Shown here: positions 1 through 10,454 of the stretch, piece by piece
Layout of the letters: each line of letters opens with the position of its first letter
Position numbering within the stretch: position 1 is the first letter of the stretch
Assembly: GCA_022835595.1 (NCBI GenBank)
Contig: BQUP01000009.1
Coordinates: 744,001 to 808,000, forward strand
DNA length: 64,000 nt
Source of the DNA: Cystobasidium ongulense
Taxonomy: Eukaryota; Basidiomycota; Cystobasidiomycetes; Cystobasidiales; Cystobasidiaceae
Direction of reading: 5' to 3'
Translations under genes and position numbers: made by a program
The notes under the pieces: model-generated
Told to the model about the DNA's origin: nothing
What the model saw: only the letters and a program-made list of their open reading frames with translations
Databases searched by the model: none

Positions 1-12
1 TTGACTATTAAC

Positions 13-1737
13 TCACCACTCTTGCGCTGCTAATTCAACAATTGGCCGAATCGCCTTTCTACCTTTGCCGTCTCCTTGCTGTTTCCACGCATATCGCTGA
101 TGTCCAAAATCTTTCTCATCATGCCACACTTTAAGCTTCAAGTCCTTACTCTTCTCAAGCGAGTTCCTAATCTTGTGATAGATCCGCTCGGCCTCATCTT
201 CCGTCAGACGCTGACCATGGCGGACAAGCAAGATGATCTCGCGGACTTTTGTACCATCGTCTTCTTTCGCTTTCGTCAGGATGACTAGCACATCGATCTG
301 ATTCTCCCTGAGGAACGTTCGACTTTCACTTGCCCAGCCTTCTTGCGTCTTGTTATGCGCCTTTTCGATGAGTTTTGAAAAGCGGTGTGGGACATTCGCA
401 TAACCAATATGCACGGGCTTTGTCGAGTTGTACATGATATCGCCCTTGTAATCACGCCTGTAATAAATTGCAAAGATGAGCGTGGAAAGCAGTCATATCC
501 ATGTTTCGCAGAACAAAGATCTTACTGGTACAACTGCGTGATATTCAAATCTGCAATATCGTTCTGTGCCTTCTTCATTGTCTTTTTGATCCTTTTTGAT
601 TCCTTCTTGATGTCACCTTTGCTATACGAGGTATACGGGAAGATGCCATTCGCAGCTTGCGTATCTTCAGGGCTGACCTTCTTCTCCTTCAAGCCGTTCG
701 TGTCAAGGGACATAGTGGCGAACAAAATGTCTGCTAGCTCCTTTGGGATATCTGATCCGTGCTGACTTTGCTCGTCGAGAAGTAGCTGGGTCACAAGCGA
801 GGTAGTCGAGCCGATCATCTTGATGATCCCTGTTCGCATATTGGGAATTAGTCGACGGCCCCTTTAGAGAATGGCTGATGGTTGGCTTACGTGGGTTGGC
901 AGTCGCGTTGCGGCCACGGTCGGCATGACTGACACAGAGCAAATGTGAGCCCGCCCAGTCTAAGTACGCATACTTGATAATCTATAGACCTACTGATCTA
1001 TCATGCCTAAGAGGGGCACATTCTGCCAGTAAGAAAGCGGTCGATTGTGGTCGGTAAGCACAATTCCCCTGATCATCTGCGATAGCTTGTATCGGGGCCA
1101 CTTCAATTGGTCGAGAGCTGTTCGTAAAATGTGTAAAAGCTTGTCAACAGATGCAAAATCATGGACGTAGGTACACATGTACTCACTTAGGATCGCCTCA
1201 TGCACAGGCTGTAGTTTCGCATCATGCATGAGCAGCTTATTCTCTGGCCTGTAGTCGAGGACTGCGCTTTTGATCTGCAACAGGGCGACTGCTTTGAGTG
1301 GGTCGATATTGCGGTGTGAGAGCCAGTAGGCAGTGGCCAGCGATGAGACCAGGGAGTCGGTGTCTGTCAGTGTTACGCAGAAGGGGCAAATTAATCGACA
1401 CAGAGTCTTCAGTGTTGCGACATGTGAGGGATGCTCGCCCACCTGCTGCCTCGTTGCCTACGACCACGACCCACTCGTTGGCGCCTCCTTTTTCCAAACT
1501 CTCCAAGAAGCCGTCTTTGGCCTGCCGACACCACTTGTCGAATGCGGCTTCTTTGTGAGTGAACGGCGCGAGGGTATTGCTGCCGCGACTAAAAGCATCC
1601 TGTATGATTTCTGGGCCTTTTTGGAATACTTGTTGCTGTTGGAAAGGATTCGAATAGATGAAGGTGTTTGCGGGCAGAGCTAGAGCTTGAGTGGCGAAAA
1701 ATGCACTCGCGGCAATCAAGCTGCTAGAGAGCTTCAT
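13..1737 (-). CDS. PPX1: Secreted or vacuolar exopolyphosphatase, PPX1-like (DHH/DHHA2 family)
   Basis: Enzymes of this family release phosphate from the ends of inorganic polyphosphate. Six exons fit in phase: 1443-1737, 1187-1363, 994-1117, 891-928, 526-829 and 13-457, giving about 460 aa against about 400 for yeast PPX1. All four DHH-family motifs are visible: GNEAADTDS (motif I), VLTDHNRP (II), DHHAD (III, made only by joining exons 3 and 4) and SLDTNG (IV). The DHHA2 part carries IDVLVILT and ends AAQEW. The reading starts MKLSSSLIAASAFF..ALA, a convincing signal peptide that cytosolic yeast PPX1 lacks. An in-frame ATG at 1806 would add 24 residues and hide it, but the ATG at 1737 has a good context (AAAAAAATG). 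A GTGAGT overlaps the stop, so a further exon beyond the left edge cannot be excluded. The gene is divergent from the phosphate exporter. Family assignment is strong; location is inferred from the leader alone. Confidence 0.85.
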
Positions 1738-2763
1738 TTTTTTGAGAAGAGTGCTGGCTTGCTGTGAAGATGGAAGAAGCCCAACGTCAGCTGCGTTGCC
1801 TGCCATGTTCAGGGGCTGACTTGTTGACCCAAGCCTACATTCCCGAAGTCGTTCTTCTTCTGGTCGGTGACGCTATTTGTGGCTGCACGTGCAGAAAATG
1901 AAGCCAGGTGGTCGCGTGCTGCTGGCTTCAAGAAGGAACGACTTGCAGTTTAGGGAATATCGCGGAGAGAGAAGAATTATTGTAGCTGTGGTGATGGAGA
2001 AGAGAGAGTCTGAGAGCAGCAGTTGGATCAATGAAAGTCGGAGTTGAGGAGCACGAATGTTTCCACTGCAGATTCATGGGGCTCTTTTTTCAATGAGACC
2101 GGCGACATGTACGCATGACGGTCATCTTCCGACGCTTAACTTACCGTCACTCGCGAGTCACTGATCAAAGAGTATTGAATAAGTAGTTATGGCACGTTTA
2201 TCGTCATTGATGAAGGAGAAAGCTGCTCGGTTATTAACAGCTCAAAGCAGTGGTGGAGGAAAAGTTAGGCGCGGCTGAGTCAGCAGTTGCTGCTTGTGGG
2301 AGCACGGCGGTCAATGATCAAGTTGCGCTACAGTGGGGACTGGGCAGGGAGCACATTGCGGATGCGCGTGTACATGGGACAGCCGTGATTGGCCTGACCT
2401 GTGAGTTGCTGTCCTCGCCGACAGTCGTGGTCCTCGTGGAGTTGGCAAATATATACACTGCAGTGTGCAGTAGACCGAGAGCGGTCACTTCTTCCCTATC
2501 CACCTCGACACCACAGGTCCATGACGCAATGGGCTCACGGCTATCCTATCACGGTCACGAGCAAACGAGCGCGGCCTTCACCATGAGCGACTTGTCCTGG
2601 TCATTTCCATCTTGATATGGCTTCCGTCGAGGCAAGAAGCCTGATCGACGACGACGGACTTATAGAGAGCCAGCAAGAGGCATACACCGCCTAAGTCCAG
2701 TGCTGCCAGCAGGCCAAGCTTCGAGGTCTCGGTAGCACTCGTGTCGCGATCTGCTACGCTAGC
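1738..2763. promoter_or_regulatory. Shared promoter region of the exopolyphosphatase and SPX-EXS exporter
   Basis: About 1 kb between two divergent start codons. It holds a perfect 12-bp palindrome CTGCACGTGCAG at 1883-1894 with core CACGTG, and a CACGTT at 2193-2198. Both match the core and variant sites bound by Pho4-type bHLH factors in yeasts. One CACGTG in 1 kb can arise by chance, so this is suggestive only. The open frames in this stretch (for example 2250-2615) look like noise. Confidence 0.4.
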
Positions 2764-5700
2764 ATGGGCTTCAGATACCAGTTGGAGCAGGAAATTGTCG
2801 AGGGTGAGCTTCTTCGCTCGTGCTGCGATGCGGCCGCCGCACAGCTGGCTGCAGCTGCAGCTGCACCTGGCCCATCCTTGTCTGCTTATGGCTTTCCACG
2901 AGCCGTCCTTAGCTGGCATCTGAATCTGTCCTTTCGCTCCCGCCCATACCTGGCTCTGCTTCCTACTACTGTGTCGCCACCAATACTACATAAACCATTA
3001 ATGATATACCGTACATCCGCAACCACTCACAGAATGGCGAACACGCTACCTCGACTACCAGAAGGTGAAGAGTCTCATCGAGAAGAGCAGTAATAGTGCG
3101 ACTGGGACAAACACCGAAGATCCTCAAGCTTGTAGGGGCAAAAGCGTGCTCAATGAGCAGGGGCAGCAACAGCAAAGAACAAGGTCAACCGATTCTCTTT
3201 CTTCTTCGCTCACCATCAGAGGTAATGCTCGCAATGCGGCTGGGCACAACAGCACCGCTCAGGCGTCAGTGGCCGAGCGCGCACCCAAGCGGGATAGCAA
3301 GATTCAGGAAATATTTGATTACCTTGATGAGCAGCTAGAAGATGTGAGTGCCCTTGATTTAGTTCACTCAAAACCGGTCCACAAGCTGACGTCCGCTCCA
3401 CCTTCAGGTCGAAGAATTCTACCAGGACCTGCTTGGAAAGGCAAAGTCTCGCTGCAAGCTGTTGGAAGATCAGATATCGCAGCTGACGGAACACCGAGAC
3501 GAATGGCTGCATCTCTACCGAAATGTTCCTTTCTTTGTTCAACCTTTTCTGCGCGCCACGAGACTCCTCAAGGAGCGAATCTTACCCGAGTCTGGGGAAG
3601 GCGCAGAACAGAAAAAGATCTTCAGGTCCGATTACAAGCGCGAACCGCACCGCTTTGGCGCTGCAAATCGCAAAATCGAATTGGCACTCTGTGAATACTA
3701 TGTCTATCTCGGCTCAATCTCCAATTATTGCTTGATCAATAAAGCAGGCTTTGACAAGTGCGCTAAGAAGATCGAGCTGGATTTGGGTGTAGTCGACTGC
3801 AGACCAATGTACCGAATTAAGGTCGACGACATGGGCTTCGGACACGCATATGCGCTCGCAAATCTGCAGACAAAGACGGAGATGCTATACGCACAGAATT
3901 TCGAAGACCAGCACTCCCCTAAAAAGGCGGCTCACAGGCTGCGCGCTCTGACAAGACCAGGCGAAGCGCACTCCTTTGCTGTTGCTCGGGCGGGATTCTT
4001 CCTCGGGATGGCAGTGGTGATGACAACCCTGGGAACCATGAACGGTAAGCCCACACTCAGTTAGTATAGGTGTCACTAAGAGATGCTAAGCACTGCGCTT
4101 GACAGCCCTAAATCCGACAGTTGGCCACATGCTGCCGCAGCGTAAAACACGTGAGTTCGGTCTTGAATTTGTGCCGATTATTGGAAAGTTAGCCGACAAA
4201 ATTGCCTGCTACAGTTCTCCAAATATACTCTGCCTTTGCTCCTCCTGTGCTCCTCGCGCTCAGCATGGGCCTCAATCTAATAGCTTGGGCGAAGGCACGA
4301 ATCGATGTTCCCGTTGTCTTCTCTTTCGATAGACGGACGCATATCCATCGGCATGCTTTCTTCGAACTTCCAGCTTTCTTTCTTTTCACACTGTCCCTCT
4401 GTTTCTACGCTTCTTTCAGCGTCTGGACCTGGACTCGAACTTTTCCACCTACCATTTGGCCAATGTTGTGGCTTGTCAGTTCGCTGGTGCTCTTGACCAA
4501 TCCTCTTCCATACTTTCACTACCACGCAAGATGGTGGCTGGTTAGAAGCACCTTCAGGGTGTTTGCGTCCGGATTGATCCAAGTCGAGGTGAGCACCGTC
4601 TCCTATGCCAGGAATCTCACAAAAGTAGGCTGATGGCGGCTGCGCTTGGCAGTTCCGCGACTTTTTCCTCGGAGATCAATTCTGCTCCCTCCACTACTCT
4701 ATGGAACAATCTTACGGTGAATTTCGTTCGGCTCGCTCGTTATGCACGAGTGCTGCTGACCTTTACCGCATCTCCCATTCAAAGTCCTGGGCTGCGCATA
4801 CAAACATCACTTTAACCCGAACGTAGCCGAGATGTGCGATACCACCTCAACGTGGATCACGCCAGTGCTTGCGGCCCTTCCATTCATGTTCCGGACTGGA
4901 CACTCGATCCGCCGGTACTATAATCATCCAGAAACAAAGTGAGGCTTTGCACATCATTGATTGAACAGTCTAGTCTGCTAATCATTCATTATGTCGCGCT
5001 TTCAGGACCCACATTCTGAACATTTCAAAATACACGCTGAGCGTCGTTTATCAGTTCCTGTATTACAATTGGCGCATCAATGGTCCGTACATTGTCGATC
5101 GATAAAGCTTTCAGTGTTCAGTGAGCTGACGAGGTGCAAATTGCAGGCTCAGGTGGCGGTACACGATTTGCCTGCTTCATTGTTGCTGGAATCGCGAACG
5201 AGGGTGCCAGCTACGTGTGGGATATTCTGATTGACTGTAATCTGCTGCAAAGGGGTGCAAAGTACCCACTGTTGCGCGACCAAATGTCATACTCTCATCC
5301 ATGGGTGAGCGATTCTCACATTCATCTCCTAATAATATCAAAACCTCGCTAATGCGGGAATCAAGGTCTACTACGCTGCTATGTTTCTTAATCTACCTTT
5401 GCGATTCAGTTGGCTTCTTCACTTGTCACCTTCGCCAGGTCCAAGTATTATTGGTCCTCTCAACGCTGGCATTGATGTAGCCCGCCGATGCATGTGGAAT
5501 GTGAGTCGATGATCTCTGTACAGCGGCAGAGGTGACGTGCCTGTCGTTGACACGGCCTTCCAACTACGCTGCAGTTCTTCCGGATCGAATCAGAGCACCT
5601 TGGTAACGTTGACGACTTCCGTGCCGTGCGAGATTGCGTAAGTGCAAGCTCCGCCTGAGCCATGTCATTCGGGGTCCAAGAGTAGCCTATGCAATGCGCT

Positions 5701-5930
5701 AATACCCCCTCTTTCCGTTCTGTAAGCCCTTGCCGTACGAGAACACGGAAATGCCTCGGTCCACTCGACGGTCTGATCCTCCTGATCAAGACAACGCAGG
5801 TTCAGCGCACAGTAGCGATAGTTCAAAGTCGACAGACGACGATGAGAGAACCCCCCTGGCCAGCATCGGTCGCAACTCGCCAATGAAACGCAGGGGCCGC
5901 AGATCATCATACGGCACTATATCAGTATAG
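2764..5930 (+). CDS. SYG1: SPX-EXS phosphate exporter, SYG1/XPR1 family
   Basis: This membrane protein family senses inositol pyrophosphates through an N-terminal SPX domain and exports phosphate through a C-terminal EXS domain. Twelve exons join in phase: 2764-2803, 3033-3343, 3408-4044, 4106-4150, 4215-4588, 4653-4716, 4785-4938, 5006-5082, 5147-5304, 5366-5500, 5575-5637 and 5727-5930, about 753 aa. Splicing the tiny first exon to the second gives MGFRYQLEQEIVEEWRTRYL, the classic SPX start. NKAGFDKCAKKI is the lysine-rich last SPX helix. Several hydrophobic helices follow (for example QIYSAFAPPVLLALSMGLNL), then the EXS signatures FRDFFLGDQFCSL, RRYYNH, YYNWRIN, YVWDILIDCNLL and FFRIESEHLGNVDDFRAV. 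The tail of about 60 residues is rich in Ser, Asp and Arg and is probably a phospho-regulated cytosolic end. The acceptors of exons 10 and 12 are AAG rather than CAG. Confidence 0.92.
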
Positions 5931-6765
5931 AGGTACTTCTGCATACCATAGTAGACTCTTCCTGCATTTCTCCAAATGTATCATACCCAATATCATAGAG
6001 CTGCACTGCGTGTGAGAGAGTCCTCAGTTGGTGGCGTGTATAGAGTCTAACATATAGAGACGGCGAGCAGTCGTTCTGTCGGTCTTGTGGAGCTGCCCGT
6101 CAGTGGCCAGCGTGGTCTTGTCTTCTTGACGATGATGGCGATGGTCGCAGCGACAAGCGTTGAAGTAGTCGGAAGTTGATCTGTCGCCGACTCCCTAGCA
6201 ATAATGGAGGCGTCTGAAGCTGGAAGTGACGGTCGCAGTGGGGAGAGTAGTGATATCAGCGGTAGCAATCAGTCTCTGCGCAGTCGTTGGCAGGAACAGT
6301 CTCTGCTGTCCAGAAGAGAGCAGCATGGAGAGGGAAGCGAGGTCGATTGCCTTTTGCAAGGACGATGTAAAATCAAAGCAGCAGGCAGACCGGCTTGCCT
6401 TTGCAGCCTCATCTCCTTCTTACAAGACTGATTCGTGCACATGTGCTGATGGCTGGCAGTGTGGTACTGCTGGGCTGGACGGCTCAGTGCGGAATCGCCC
6501 AGAGCCATGCGCGACGATGCCATGCCCCGAGTCGCAATGCTCACAGTCAGCTGCTTGACTGACAGACAGGCAAACCTCAGTCGACTGCAGTTGCGACTGA
6601 CCAGCTAGCTACTGGACTGCCGCATACCCGACCGTCGCGTTAAACGGGCCCGACGATACTGACCTCGATAGTTCACTGATTGCACTATTGTTCGGCCCAT
6701 CAAGTGCAGGACGACTTGGTGCATCACTGCCCAGGAACTCAGCTTACGGGCCTTGTATCGACGCT
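5931..6765. other. Intergenic region, no gene seen
   Basis: It holds the 3' flank of the SYG1-like gene and the presumed promoter of the first F-box-like gene. The overlapping open frames here lack splice-compatible structure or recognisable motifs. No RNA gene or repeat was found. Confidence 0.4.
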
Positions 6766-7912
6766 ATGTCTTCAAGAATGCTTGCATTCTATGCCTCTTT
6801 TCAGGCGCGGCTGCTGTCTGGGCGACGACACATACACGGTTTCGCAAAGACAAGGAGGAAGCTTCCATTCTTCATCCTATCAATAATCGTTACTCTTTGC
6901 GACAACGAAACAAGAATGAATTGCGCGCTCTTAAATCGAGAAGCGTACACCTACTTGCGGCATTGTCTATATCGCAATCTGGTAATCTCGTCCAGGGCAC
7001 AGCTTGGACTCTTCCAAAGTTGGATCCTCGAACAAATTCGAAGAGGTGAGCTCCTACGCAGTCTGCGAAGCAGACGATGGACATGTATCTGCTAACAAAG
7101 AAGGACCACATCCTTTTCCAGGGAAGGCAAAGGACACTTTGCGGTTTGTACAAACGTTTCAATATACTCCAGTCATCGAAACACAAACATCGGCAGGACG
7201 TAACGTGCTTCGGCAGCTTCAAAGAATCCCAGGAATCGGCGAAAATGGCAAGCATCTCTTTCCGAATCTTGAAAAAGCAAGTTTAAGTTTGTTCGTCAAC
7301 AACGGCGCGTTCAACTTGACCGATCCAGACAATAAAGGGCAAAATAGCTTCTTGTCTCAAGTTCGGATGCTATCTTTACACTACTTGGCCTGCCATAGTG
7401 CTGGCGCGCATCGTCTACCTCTCAAGTACTTGGGGCTAGCGAACATTACTTCGATCCAAGTCAGACCGCCTATAGGAACAGGTCCATGCCCTAACATAAT
7501 TCCACTATTGCAAGATGCTTATCACCTGCAGTGGATAAGGGTAGACTTGCAAGACCATCTAGACTTCTGGAATCAGTCTTCTGGGACTTCCCGGCGCCCT
7601 ATGCATGTCGGTTCTTACGCACAAGACGTTTTAGGGATGATCCACGATTTTATGAAGTCATCAGCAACGTCTTCATCCAGTCTGCGGACGTTGATATTCA
7701 AAATTCGAAGAGATCAAGCTTATTTTCAGGAGTATATAAAACTTGTTTTGCAGGACCATTCTGATGTCACCCAGGACAACTGTAGTCGGGTGCAGTGGGA
7801 GATCAATGATTCAGCACCATCGGCTCCGGTTCTTTCCGCTGTGCAAGCTAACGGCATGGATGACCATGCCCGAGCCTCCGCAGAAGCTCGTTCGCGCTGT
7901 GTATTGATGTAA
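6766..7912 (+). CDS. F-box-like protein with C-terminal CaaX box (array member 1)
   Basis: Most divergent member of a five-gene tandem family. Two exons, 6766-7045 and 7122-7912, give about 356 aa. The phase-1 intron carries a GTGAGC donor, and its CAG acceptor follows a TTTTC tract. Exon 1 holds an F-box-like helix block (ILSIIVTLCDNETRMNCALL then LRHCLYRNLVI) that lines up with the same block in the neighbours. Exon 2 aligns with theirs over KDTLRFVQTFQYTPV and LQRIPGIGENGKHLFPNL and then becomes leucine-rich. The last four residues are CVLM, a canonical CaaX prenylation signal of the farnesyl type; no other member has it. F-box proteins recruit substrates to SCF ubiquitin ligases; that role is inferred from a weak domain match. 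The start is uncertain (6766 or 6778). Confidence 0.6.
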
Positions 7913-8450
7913 ATTCCTTGATCAACCTAAGATAATATGGACGAAAAGTAGACCTTGTACTTTATGACAGTTTCATTGGCTCCTCCTCTCTCTCTCTCTG
8001 TCTTGAATTTTCAATCCAACATCTAGTGGCGATTGCAGCTGGATACAATGAGGGACACTTTCTGACATCGCTGTGAACATACTCCGTGCTGGCGGAGTAT
8101 GTTCACAGCCGGAGTTGAAAGACGTTTGGAGTCGGGCCATGCATGACGGACATCGTTCACATACAGTACCGACTGACTTGACGCCTCTGTCGGACAAGCT
8201 AGTCCTGATCTGTGCGGTAGGCCAGCTTGGATGGGCTGCTTTCCTAGGCGCTCTCGGTCCCTTTAATCATAGCGGGAGTTGATTTTTCTCCTTAAGCAAG
8301 CGACCGGAATGAGGGAAGAAAACGGCTCCCGAGGATCCTATCACTCTGAAATCCGATAGAGCTGGTACGTCACAATTGCAGGCGGGCATACTTGACAGAC
8401 TTATCTGATCCAACCGACAGTACGGACTTGACATTCTTGTCAGACATGTC
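7913..8450. other. Intergenic region with duplicated promoter and a perfect hairpin
   Basis: It carries a CT-dinucleotide run near 7985-8000 and the hairpin at 8070-8109. From about 8107 to 8256 it matches 11834-11966, upstream of array member 4, so members 2 and 4 share duplicated 5' flanks. Confidence 0.6.
8070..8109. repeat. 17-bp perfect inverted repeat with 6-nt loop
   Basis: The left arm at 8070-8086 (GCTGTGAACATACTCCG) is the exact reverse complement of 8093-8109, with the loop TGCTGG at 8087-8092. The paralogous flank near 11825 keeps the downstream sequence but not the two arms. No ORF or known element is attached. Confidence 0.9.
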
Positions 8451-9711
8451 ATGCCTTGCTTCAAGTCAGCCACTACTCTGAAGGATGATCCAAGCTATGA
8501 TGAAGGACCTTCCTCTGTTATCCTTCCCAACTCGCATCGACTGCCTCTGACACCAGGCTGGATGCGGAGTCCAACTATACGCGAGATGAAGGCAGCACGG
8601 CCGAATGTCGATCCAAGCCAAGGAATCGCCAACAGTAGACATGTAGCCGCGCGCTCCTTGGACAGGTATACCATCCTTAATATCGCCGAGATGTGCGATA
8701 CACCTACAAAGGCCGCGTTGTGTGGATTGTCAAGAGAGCTACGGGGTCCTCTGCAGAGGTCACTCTTTCGGTGTGTAGATATTCAAGGATCCAATCAGTT
8801 AGATGCGTTTGTTCGTTGTGTCGGGGACGTACACCAGGAGAATGATACTGACAGCGAGAGTACCAGTAAGTCAGGACATGATCCAGTCTCAACTCATACA
8901 CTGATCTTCATTCAACCGGCAGATCGGATGCGTACCTTGCTAGCCCAAGTCGAATGCTTCGTTTTTCGCCCATTCATACCATGCCGCCTGTTCCTTTACT
9001 ATACCCCCGAAGACAGTCTGTTAAGGCTCTGTCAGATCCCTCGAAGAACGAAGACTGGGAAGGCGATCTTTCCCAGACTCCAGAAAGCGAAATTAGCTTT
9101 CGATAGACCTCCCTATCCAATGGCCGCGTTGGTAGACTCTCACACTCATCCTCGTTCAGGTGGAAGCAACTGCTTTCTGTCGGTTGTCAAACAGCTGTCA
9201 ATCGATAAGCATACTGTAGAAACGTTTCAGAATGCATGCCCAGCCTTGGAAGATCTGGGCATCCACGATGTGACTTNNNNNNNNNNGACAGGCTCCCCAT
9301 GCTGTGGTAGCACGTTCCTTGAGAGGACAAACATCACTGGAAACTGTCGTTCTCCACATCGAAGACCAACTCACTTTCAAACAAGGGATCTCCGGACGAA
9401 GACGAAGGATCGAGCACATCGGAACCTACGCCAAGGAGGTAGCAAACTTCCTTCGGGCATTCACGGAGAGCGGGAGATGGCCTAGACTTGCAAGAATCGT
9501 GATGGTTGTAGATGACGACCAAGCACTTGACTTGATTCCTTGTCTTGCGCAGGCCTTATGGAAGGGCATGGACTCTGCGCGAGTATATCCTGGGATGCCA
9601 TCCCCAGGGGAGGTGTGGAGGTGGATGGCCGAGAGGCTAGTCATCAAATCCGCCAGTGCAACTGAGCGGCCTCTGCTTGATATATCGAAGTGCTACTTCG
9701 GGATGATGTGA
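8451..9711 (+). CDS. F-box-like protein, array member 2 (interrupted by assembly gap)
   Basis: The exons are about 8451-8865 and 8923-9711, with a phase-1 intron (donor A|GTAAGT at 8866, acceptor CCGGCAG ending at 8922). The intron is 57 nt with no in-frame stop, so retention would keep the frame open. The F-box-like block reads YTILNIAEMCDTPTKAALC..LFRCVDI. Exon 2 shares RMRTLLAQVECFVFRPFIPC, KAIFPRL.KAKLAFDRPPYP and FQNACPALEDLGIHDVT with members 3 and 5. The frame changes across a 10-N gap at 9277-9286. Alignment with member 3 predicts about 24 real bases there, which would restore the frame, so the break is probably an assembly artefact. The start Met is uncertain; the N-terminal extension is longer than in members 3 and 5. 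Confidence 0.65.
9277..9286. other. Assembly gap (10 Ns)
   Basis: A run of exactly ten Ns lies inside array member 2, in sequence shared with members 3 and 5. This is typical of a placeholder where near-identical repeats could not be joined. Comparison with 10906-10935 suggests the missing stretch is about 24 nt. Confidence 0.97.
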
Positions 9712-9714
9712 AAT

Positions 9715-10171
9715 AGACGGTGCTGGGCCACGAGGGCTAGCTGTACTGTTATAGTACATATTGCTGTGGCGCCTGATTTATTGAGATCGTTGAAATGCCA
9801 GCATGTACCGTATCTAGAATATAAGAACAACACCTCTGCGATTTGTGCGAGCAGAGAGAAAGATACCGCTCTTCAGTTGGGACGGGGCTCCTGAGGTAAG
9901 GGAGCGAACAAAGTAGGAAGCGGTTCCCGAAGATCCCGACAAGTCTCATTCCGATAGGCCTCGTATGCCAGAGTTGCACTTGCGCGTACTTGCCAGACTC
10001 ATCGTCTGATCGACGGTACGGGCCTTACGGACTGACTTGACGTTTGTTCTTGCTTGACAAACTAGCGCCTAACTGGAACGATACCCAGGATTTGATGCAA
10101 ACTTTCATTTCTCATACCTTTCAACTCACCTCGAGCCTTGAGATCAGGCTGACAGAGAAATCCATACGGAC
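9715..10171. repeat. Duplicated intergenic segment, copy A
   Basis: It sits downstream of member 2 and upstream of member 3. It is nearly identical to 13315-13766, at a spacing of about 3.6 kb. It holds the hairpin TGTACT-GTTAT-AGTACA at 9742-9758, which is kept in copy B. It is the presumed promoter of member 3. Confidence 0.85.
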
Positions 10172-10413
10172 ATGACAGCACCAAGCGCGAAGGCCAGCCG
10201 GCGTCTGGATAACAATCTAATTTTGGTCGTTGCCGAGATGTGCGACGCGCCTACGAAGGCCGTGTTGTGCAGATTAGGCAGACGATTGCGGGGTCCTCTG
10301 CAAATACTGCTATTTCGATGTGTAGACATTGGAGGACCAGACCAGCTGGATGCGTTTGCTCGGTGTGTCAGGAAGGTATCCAACAACGACGACGCTGAGA
10401 GTGAGATTGAGAA

Positions 10414-10454
<41 letters not shown>

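Noticed and set aside
2250-2615. Open frame of 121 codons in the shared phosphate promoter
   Set aside because: Overlapped by open frames in other phases, with no motif and no splice-linked partner; consistent with chance.
10397-10454. Regular short repeats considered as a CRISPR-like array
   Set aside because: There are no spacers; it is a simple 6-nt tandem repeat inside a gene.
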